From: 9FT-COMBO-53-11 sp040900215
Lineage (GTDB): Bacteria > Patescibacteriota > WWE3 > 9FT-COMBO-53-11
Direction: 5' to 3'
Assembly: GCA_040900215.1 (NCBI GenBank)
Contig: JBBDZL010000013.1
Coordinates: 1 to 22,803 of the forward strand
Length of the DNA stretch: 22,803 nt
Shown piece after piece: positions 18,321 through 22,803 of this stretch. Both the position numbers and the translations under genes were made by a program. The notes under the pieces are model-generated. The model did not search any database. It saw only the letters and a list, made by a program, of their open reading frames with translations, and was not told where the DNA came from. The first letter of the stretch is position 1. Each line of letters opens with the position of its first letter.

Positions 18321-19675
18321 AGCAAGCTCTCTGGATCAACCTCCGTTTTCCAATCGGGTGGGACCGCTTTGGCTATTTTAGCAAGCGCGTCCAGATCTCC
18401 CGGTTTGGTGCGAACCACCATGTTGAGCTGATGTTTCCCGGGAGCCGGGGAATACGGTTCATAGGGAGGAGAAACCTGATCAGAGAATAGAGAATAGAGA
18501 GTAGAGAATAGTTTTTCGGCTCCCAGACTTGCTTTGGCAGAGCTTTTGGCGGAGTAAGAGAGCCGGATGGGGGTTGTGAAAGGAGGATAACCAAGCTCCC
18601 GGCGGTTTTTAAGTTCCCGCTCGTAAAATCTCTTAATATCTCCTCTTAACTCCTCAAAAACCGGAGTTTGAGGAAAAGAGGTTTGGAGGTAGACAGCCTT
18701 TTGGGCGATTCGGCTGAGTTTCACCGCGGTCCAAACCAATTTCTCGTGGGCGCGGAAGTCGGGGAGATTGAGGAGGGTATCCGCATCGGCCCAAAAGACA
18801 TAATCTGCTCCCTTTCCGACCATAGAAAAAACCTCCGGGCCGAAGATCTCAACCGTGTTTCTGTCCGCTCCAATCTTTCGAAGTTCTTCGGCGACCCCCT
18901 CCCGTAATTCCCGCGAATTAACATAGACTATCGTGTTATTATGGGCGGTGATATGGCTCTCTAGGGGTTGGGAAACGAAGGTGAAATTTCCGGATAATTT
19001 TTCGCGGTTTAAGTCAACGATTTTGACCGGCTTAAGCAATGGAATTTCCACGCCGGATTTAACATCTTCGGCGCGGGGGAGTTGGTAGCGGAGCTCGATC
19101 GCTAAGTTTTCCAGCTCGGCGCGTTTTTTGGCCACCTCGGCGGCGTGGTAGTAGGGCGCCCGCTCGTCTTTATAGTTCCAATTCTCGGGCTCCTCGACGA
19201 TAATTCTTTTCAAATTTGGCAATTGGGCAAAGACCGCGGAACGCGATCCCACCAGCACGTCTTTTTGCTTCTCCGCCAGGGCCTGGATCTTGACTTGAGC
19301 AGTGGTGGGGACCAACAGGAGGGTGTGGATGTTTTCAGGAGGGGCGGTGGTGCTTTTGGCGCCCTTTTCGCCGATTTGGCACCGCAAACATTCCAAGGGC
19401 GTGCCCAAATAGCGCCCGGCCATCCATTTGGCAATCTCGACTTGGTTTTTGCTAAAGGGTTGGCTCTTCACCGCTTGAATTTCCTTGGTGGGGAAGGGCG
19501 GCCTCCGGTTACTAATACTCCAGATGAATCCCTCTACTGTTCTCTTGCCGAAGGGGATAATCACTTTTGCGCCTTCGCTGACAGTTTCGGCCAATTTTTC
19601 GGGCACGCGGTAGGTAAAGAGCCGTTTGGCGGGGTCTTGGTAGGTATCGACGGCGATCTCGGCAAAGCTGGACAT
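18317..19675 (-). CDS. priA: PriA-like primosomal protein lacking ATPase and zinc motifs
   Basis: The 452-residue protein has the PriA 3'-DNA-binding N-terminus (FAEIAVDTYQDPAKRLFTYRVPE, then GAKVIIPFGKRTVEGFIW) and recognisable remnants of the helicase core: VLVGSRSAVFAQLPNLKRIIVEE in place of GTRSALF...DEEH, and YKDERAPYYHAAEVA. The Walker A GxTGSGKT segment is deleted, DEEH reads VEEP, and the eight zinc cysteines are gone; the total is well below the roughly 730 residues of E. coli PriA. The C-terminus (RRELGYPPFTTPIRL to PAPGKHQLNMVV) is kept. It probably acts as a non-catalytic restart adaptor. ATG 19675 is preferred over TTG 19678 because a -10 lies seven bases upstream. First gene of priA-def-fmt. 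Confidence 0.88.
   Translation of the reverse strand: MSSFAEIAVDTYQDPAKRLFTYRVPEKLAETVSEGAKVIIPFGKRTVEGFIWSISNRRPPFPTKEIQAVKSQPFSKNQVEIAKWMAGRYLGTPLECLRCQIGEKGAKSTTAPPENIHTLLLVPTTAQVKIQALAEKQKDVLVGSRSAVFAQLPNLKRIIVEEPENWNYKDERAPYYHAAEVAKKRAELENLAIELRYQLPRAEDVKSGVEIPLLKPVKIVDLNREKLSGNFTFVSQPLESHITAHNNTIVYVNSRELREGVAEELRKIGADRNTVEIFGPEVFSMVGKGADYVFWADADTLLNLPDFRAHEKLVWTAVKLSRIAQKAVYLQTSFPQTPVFEELRGDIKRFYERELKNRRELGYPPFTTPIRLSYSAKSSAKASLGAEKLFSTLYSLFSDQVSPPYEPYSPAPGKHQLNMVVRTKPGDLDALAKIAKAVPPDWKTEVDPESLL
18484..18511. repeat. in-frame heptamer array in priA
   Basis: Four tandem seven-base units on the plus strand read AGAATAG, AGAATAG, AGAGTAG, AGAATAG. On the coding strand they give LFSTLYSLFS with no stop codon in the used frame. 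Confidence 0.7.
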
Positions 19676-19681
19676 CAACTT

Positions 19682-19688
19682 TATAATA
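19682..19688. promoter_or_regulatory. overlapping divergent -10 boxes for priA and dprA
   Basis: TATAAT (19682-19687, plus) and TATTAT (19688-19683, minus) overlap by five bases. Each ends seven bases before an ATG (dprA 19695; priA 19675). At 17 bases there are TCGGCA (plus, 19659-19664) and TTGCCC (minus, 19711-19706), each four of six to the -35 consensus and each inside the opposite gene. Confidence 0.6.
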
Positions 19689-19694
19689 AGCTAA

Positions 19695-20804
19695 ATGGAA
19701 AGCCGGGGCAATGAAGAAAAAGATTATTGGATTTTGTGGAACCAACTCTACGAGCAGGTGGGCCCGATTCGATTTGAACAAGCTCTGAAGGCTTTCGGGA
19801 GTGCTAAGGCGGCTTGGGAAGCCCCTCTTCAGGAGTTCTACCGGTTGGGTTGGGAGGAACCCGCTCTTAAAATTCTGGAAAGGCGGGGAAAGGTTATGGT
19901 TGAGCCCATTCTAGATTCAATTAACAAAGATGGTGTCAGTCTGATAGCCAAATTTGAGGAAAATTATCCCGAAAATCTCCTCCAGATAAGTGATCCCCCG
20001 CCCCTTCTCTATCTGAAGGGGAGTCTTCTTCCTCGGGATCGGTTGGCGCTAGCGGTGGTCGGTTCTCGCAAAATGACCAATTACGGCCGAGAGGTGACGG
20101 GGGCGCTGGTTCCCGACTTGGCCGCCGCCGGGTTAACGATTGTGTCCGGCTTGGCGCTAGGGATTGATGCGGCGGCTCACCAAGCGGCGCTTTCCGCCGG
20201 CGGTCGGACGATCGGGGTGCTCGCCTGCGGAATCGACCAGATTTATCCACCCTCCAACCGTACTTTGGCCGAAGAGATTATCAGGAGCGGGAAGGGGGCG
20301 ATTATGACCGAGTTTCCGCCCGGAACGCCCACCTATCCGGCCAATTTTCCGATCCGGAACCGGGTCATTTCCGGTCTTTCCTTGGCCGTGCTGGTGGTGG
20401 AGGCGGCCGAGGGTTCGGGAACCTTTCACACCGTCACCGCGGCGCTGGATCAGGGTCGGGACGTGTTTGCGGTGCCCGGATCAATTTTTTCTCCTTACTC
20501 GGCCGGAACCGCCAAGCTGATCGAAAAGGGAGCCAAGCCGGTGACAAGGGCCACCGATATCCTGGAAGAGCTGCAAATGGAGGGAGAAAACCTTAAACAG
20601 GCGGCGCGGGAAGCGCTTCCTCCCGATTCGGAGGAGGAAAAGATCTTGGCGATCCTTGGTCCCAACGAGCTCCACATTGACGAGGTTGTTCATCAGTCCA
20701 AGATGGAAATTGCTAAGGTCTCTTCTCTCTTAATGACGATGGAAATGAAAGGCCTAGTCCGCCATCTGGGCGGGGGGATTTATCAGGCGGTTGGGGATAA
20801 TTGA
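19695..20804 (+). CDS. dprA: DNA processing protein DprA (Smf)
   Basis: This 369-residue protein binds incoming single-stranded DNA and loads RecA during transformation. The Rossmann-like core has LAVVGSRKMTNYG, IVSGLALGIDAAAH (about 152-165), GVLACGIDQIYPPSN, FPIRNRVISGLS, and DVFAVPGSIFSPYSAGTAKLI. A helical N-terminal domain precedes it and a winged-helix domain (LGPNELHIDEVVHQSKMEIAKVSSLL) follows, as in full-length DprA. The start is leaderless: TATAAT ends seven bases before ATG. It is divergent from priA with 19 bases between start codons. Many CPR genomes keep competence genes, which fits DNA uptake. Confidence 0.96.
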   Translation: MESRGNEEKDYWILWNQLYEQVGPIRFEQALKAFGSAKAAWEAPLQEFYRLGWEEPALKILERRGKVMVEPILDSINKDGVSLIAKFEENYPENLLQISDPPPLLYLKGSLLPRDRLALAVVGSRKMTNYGREVTGALVPDLAAAGLTIVSGLALGIDAAAHQAALSAGGRTIGVLACGIDQIYPPSNRTLAEEIIRSGKGAIMTEFPPGTPTYPANFPIRNRVISGLSLAVLVVEAAEGSGTFHTVTAALDQGRDVFAVPGSIFSPYSAGTAKLIEKGAKPVTRATDILEELQMEGENLKQAAREALPPDSEEEKILAILGPNELHIDEVVHQSKMEIAKVSSLLMTMEMKGLVRHLGGGIYQAVGDN

Positions 20805-20808
20805 CAGT

Positions 20809-20848
20809 TAGGAGTTACTAGGAGATCTTAGGAGACTTTAAGAGAGAT
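20809..20848 (+). repeat. left decamer array of the second four-helix-bundle locus
   Basis: Four ten-base units read TAGGAGTTAC, TAGGAGATCT, TAGGAGACTT, TAAGAGAGAT. They run over the 3' end of the four-helix-bundle gene (stop at 20838-20840) and begin four bases after the dprA stop. Confidence 0.75.
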
Positions 20849-21530
20849 ATTTTCTCTCCCAAACCCCGGCCGCGCCGTGTTTCTTCGCATCTTCGTTTTT
20901 CTCCATCTTGGCTTGCAGGCCTTCCACGGCTCGTTTCATCAGGTAGTCGGTCTTATTTAGCAGTTCAAGAAAGATTTCCCAGGTTAAGTCCTCTCTCTTA
21001 ACATCTCTTATTACCTCCTTAAGATCTCCTAGAGGATCATAGGGGATTTTAGGAGATTCTAGGGGTTGGTGGTAGGGAATCGGTTTTAGTTCTATCCTGA
21101 GATCTTTAAGATTTGATCCCGGTTTTGAGGCCAGAATCTCGTCATCCCGGGCGTCCTCAACAAACCCCCGAACTTCCTCCAGCGAAGCGTGGGCGTAACC
21201 GTAAAAATCAAGGCATTCTTTGGTCGTGGGGCGCTTGTATCCTTCCCGAACATTGGCGACGACAGAGCTCGCGGCGGCGTCAACTTGGGAGATGAAACGA
21301 AGGAATTTCCTCGGATCGAGGGTATCGGTGTACTTCTTTACGAGGAGCCGCAGGACGACACTGTTTCGGTAGACGGCCGAGAAGCGGTAGGACTTTCCTT
21401 TCGGTGATTCGCGTTCGGTTTTGGAAGCAGGGGAGTTAGGAGACAAGTAGGAGGTCTTAGGAGATTCTAGGAGTTCGCGATAGGTTTTTTCCGCCAGTTC
21501 CTTCGCAACTTCCTCCGAGGTTTTCGGCAT
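20838..21530 (-). CDS. four-helix-bundle domain protein with repeat-derived insertions
   Basis: The 230-residue protein has a four-helix-bundle core: YRFSAVYRNSVVLRLLVKKYTD, FISQVDAAASSVVANVREGYKRPT (the NVREGYKR segment matches the family NIAEGxxR), and YGYAHASLEEVRGFVEDA, with a last helix FLELLNKTDYLMKRAVEGL. It is larger than the usual 120 residues because decamer repeats are translated in two places: SPKTSYLSPNSP (21437-21477) and LESPKIPYDPLGDLKEVIRDVKRED (about 20990-21068). ATG 21530 is chosen over the upstream TTG, because that TTG is the -35 box of a good promoter and the -10 ends eight bases before ATG. Function unknown; likely mobile or repeat-associated. Confidence 0.82.
   Translation of the reverse strand: MPKTSEEVAKELAEKTYRELLESPKTSYLSPNSPASKTERESPKGKSYRFSAVYRNSVVLRLLVKKYTDTLDPRKFLRFISQVDAAASSVVANVREGYKRPTTKECLDFYGYAHASLEEVRGFVEDARDDEILASKPGSNLKDLRIELKPIPYHQPLESPKIPYDPLGDLKEVIRDVKREDLTWEIFLELLNKTDYLMKRAVEGLQAKMEKNEDAKKHGAAGVWERKYLS
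20990..21068. repeat. opposed decamer arrays inside the four-helix-bundle gene
   Basis: On the plus strand units TAGGGGATTT, TAGGAGATTC, TAGGGGTTGG occupy 21040-21069, while 20991-21035 carries units of the reverse orientation (on the minus strand TAGGAGATCT, TAAGGAGGTA, then TAAGAGATG and TTAAGAGAG). Together they form an inverted pair in coding sequence. Confidence 0.6.
21437..21477 (+). repeat. second in-gene decamer array
   Basis: Units TAGGAGACAAG, TAGGAGGTCT, TAGGAGATTC, TAGGAGTTCG run without a break. On the coding strand they encode a Ser/Pro-rich segment between the N-terminal helix and the bundle. Confidence 0.7.
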
Positions 21531-21538
21531 TTGAGGGT

Positions 21539-21566
21539 ATCTTAACACTGGATTGGCGCTGGTCAA
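21539..21566 (-). promoter_or_regulatory. promoter of the second four-helix-bundle gene (leaderless)
   Basis: On the minus strand TTGACC (21566-21561), a 16-base spacer and TAAGAT (21544-21539) are followed after eight bases by ATG 21530. The TTG that would otherwise serve as a start codon is part of the -35. Confidence 0.6.
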
Positions 21567-21580
21567 GTTTTCTATCTTAA

Positions 21581-21657
21581 AATCTCCTAACAGCTCCTAA
21601 TATCTCTTAGGTTCTCTTAGGAGATTATAGGAGACTTTAGGAGATTCTAGGAGGTCT
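21581..21657. repeat. right decamer arrays forming a long hairpin
   Basis: 21581-21600 carries two units in the orientation CTCCTAA, opposite to the left array at 20809. From 21608 five units in the TAGGAG orientation follow (TAGGTTCTCT, TAGGAGATTA, TAGGAGACTT, TAGGAGATTC, TAGGAGGTCT), ending at the stop codon of the surface-protein gene. The two orientations can pair as a hairpin just downstream of that gene. Confidence 0.75.
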
Positions 21658-22803
21658 TATTCGACGACCCAATAGTCGATCGTGACGGGGAGATCGGCGG
21701 GGGAGGCAAGGAGGAATTTGAAGCCGGTTTCGGGGGTTTTTTCGACCCCGACAGCCACGGCGCGGTCGAGGGTGAAGAAGATCTTGGAAGTTTCTGTTAA
21801 ATCCGGATAATCCACCGAGATTTCGTTTTCTCCGGCGGGGATAACGGCTTGCCCGACCGATTCTCCCTTGACCGCCAAGCTTTCGACCGTTAGCTTCTTG
21901 ATAAATGCACTCGCAATCTCGGCGGTTTTAGCGATCAGTTTCTCAAACGTTCCGAGAATGGTGGCGGTGATTTTCTGGAAGATCCCTTCCTCGGCTTCGA
22001 TAATCGGGGAGGCGATGGGAGTGGTGGTTCCGTCCGGATTAACGACAGCCGCGTCCCCCTCTTGATCAACCGCCACTTCCGAAGTGCTGGGTTCGTACCA
22101 GGTGAGATTGATGAAGACCGTCACCATCGACTTTCCTCCCGGCTGCCAATTCTCCAGCGCTTTACCGATGACCATACCGGCGGTCTCGGCTTTGATCGCC
22201 TGACCCGCTCTCGGGGAAATCGTAAGCGGATCGCCGGCAGAGAACGCCGGGCCGTTCGGGTCCACCCGCACGGGCACCCGCCCCAGCAGCGCTACCGGAA
22301 CATAACCGCTGGTACTAGCCTGGCTCAATCGGATCCCCGGATCGCTGGAGATTACCCCCACAACTTTGGAGCGGTCTTCCGCTCCGGCCTTGGTTACATA
22401 TCCGGAACTGTGAGGATCGATCGCCACGATATCACCGGGATCCAGAGTCGAATCGTAGGTTGGGTAATCCTCGACGACGTCGTAGAGCCCCGCGGTAGTA
22501 ATGAGAGCATGGCTTAGCTTAAACGCTCCGATGTTCGCTCCCGGACCACCGCTAGTTCCATAAAGATCCTCATCTTCAAACCACAAATTTCCTGTTTTTT
22601 GACTAGCTCCTGAACCAACAATAAATTTAAAAGGGTAAGAAGATGAGCGGGCCTCAGTCATAACCAAGACATCTCCGGCTCCACCGGCATTACCCTGACC
22701 AGCATAGAGTTTGCCATTGTAGACAGCTAAAGAAGGGATTTGTGCTTGAGCTCCATCATAACTGATTGACCAACTCGCGCCATCAAAGACCAAGACATCT
22801 CCG
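21657..22803 (-). CDS. C-terminal part of a large repeat-containing surface or fibre-like protein (5'-truncated by the window)
   Basis: The reading frame is open to the window edge, so the N-terminus is missing; the TTG at 22793 is not a convincing start. The visible 381 codons begin with propeller- or Kelch-like repeats (GDVLVFDGASWS, IPSLAVYNGKLYAGQG, then a second GDVLV). Next is a beta-rich region with DPGDIVAIDPHSSGYV, KVVGVISSDPGI, PVALLGRVPVRV and AGMVIGKALENW, a pattern I associate with tail-fibre or large CPR surface proteins. A helical stretch (IIEAEEGIFQKITATILGTFEKL) and a beta-sandwich-like end (ISVDYPDL to TIDYWVVE) close it. It is probably extracellular and adhesive. The stop codon abuts the decamer arrays. 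Confidence 0.65.
   Translation of the reverse strand, partial: GDVLVFDGASWSISYDGAQAQIPSLAVYNGKLYAGQGNAGGAGDVLVMTEARSSSYPFKFIVGSGASQKTGNLWFEDEDLYGTSGGPGANIGAFKLSHALITTAGLYDVVEDYPTYDSTLDPGDIVAIDPHSSGYVTKAGAEDRSKVVGVISSDPGIRLSQASTSGYVPVALLGRVPVRVDPNGPAFSAGDPLTISPRAGQAIKAETAGMVIGKALENWQPGGKSMVTVFINLTWYEPSTSEVAVDQEGDAAVVNPDGTTTPIASPIIEAEEGIFQKITATILGTFEKLIAKTAEIASAFIKKLTVESLAVKGESVGQAVIPAGENEISVDYPDLTETSKIFFTLDRAVAVGVEKTPETGFKFLLASPADLPVTIDYWVVE

Noticed and set aside
19676..19678. TTG as the priA start
   Set aside because: It directly precedes ATG 19675 and would fall at or before the predicted transcription start.
11039..21530. Diversity-generating retroelement based on the four-helix-bundle genes
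   Set aside because: No reverse transcriptase, template repeat or C-type lectin target is visible in the window.
21531..21566. TTG start for the second four-helix-bundle gene
   Set aside because: The TTG belongs to a TTGACC -35 box that is spaced correctly from TAAGAT, so it would not be transcribed.
10999..21657. CRISPR array
   Set aside because: The repeats are 7-10 bases, directly tandem and without unique spacers; no cas genes are present.

Overview
The window looks like a stretch of a small-genome bacterial chromosome of the Candidate Phyla Radiation (Patescibacteria) type. The reasons are: very tight packing; start codons placed directly behind -10 boxes (leaderless transcripts) mixed with a few true Shine-Dalgarno genes; a PriA that has lost its ATPase motifs; GH57 and glycogen-synthase genes; and many short palindromic repeats inserted in frame in genes. 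TGA is used as a stop, so the code is standard. The phylum is an inference and no lineage can be fixed from the sequence alone.

Layout. 1-364: no protein gene; a 36-base dyad, a promoter, a possible structured RNA and a terminator. 365-2512: glycogen synthase (glgA) and a GreA-like factor. 2578-6554: an AT-richer three-gene cassette (CYTH-like domain fused to a family 2 glycosyltransferase; an APH-fold kinase; a protein with transglutaminase-like and NDPK-like parts). It separates glgA from two paralogous GH57 glycoside hydrolases (6602-9260), the second of which ends in a UVR motif. 9322-10209: a second, degenerate APH-fold protein. 10244-13893: the classical secE-nusG-rplK-rplA-rplJ-rplL locus, interrupted by a four-helix-bundle gene and by a repeat insertion in the L10 leader. 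13896-14742: rpmB (minus) and an M50-like membrane protein. 14915-16136: a DUF1003 protein and a minus-strand tRNA cluster Thr(TGT)-Tyr(GTA)-Thr(GGT)-rpmG-Trp(CCA). 16179-16440: a self-contained 51-residue membrane peptide gene. 16478-19675: an unknown gene and the priA-def-fmt operon (minus), sharing a divergent leaderless promoter with dprA (19695-20804). 20809-21657: a second four-helix-bundle gene saturated with decamer repeats. 21657 to the edge: the C-terminal part of a large surface or fibre-like protein.

The most unusual signal runs through several genes. Arrays of short imperfect tandem repeats, of period 7, 8 or 10 depending on the locus, often occur as inverted pairs. They flank both four-helix-bundle genes, sit alone inside the L10 leader, and occur as single in-frame arrays inside priA and fmt. 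The unit sequence differs at each site while the architecture is kept, which suggests a repeat-generating or repeat-spreading process linked to four-helix-bundle proteins. The second candidate for an undescribed system is the 2578-6554 cassette, whose three proteins combine triphosphate-tunnel-like, glycosyltransferase, kinase-fold, protease-fold and NDPK-like domains.
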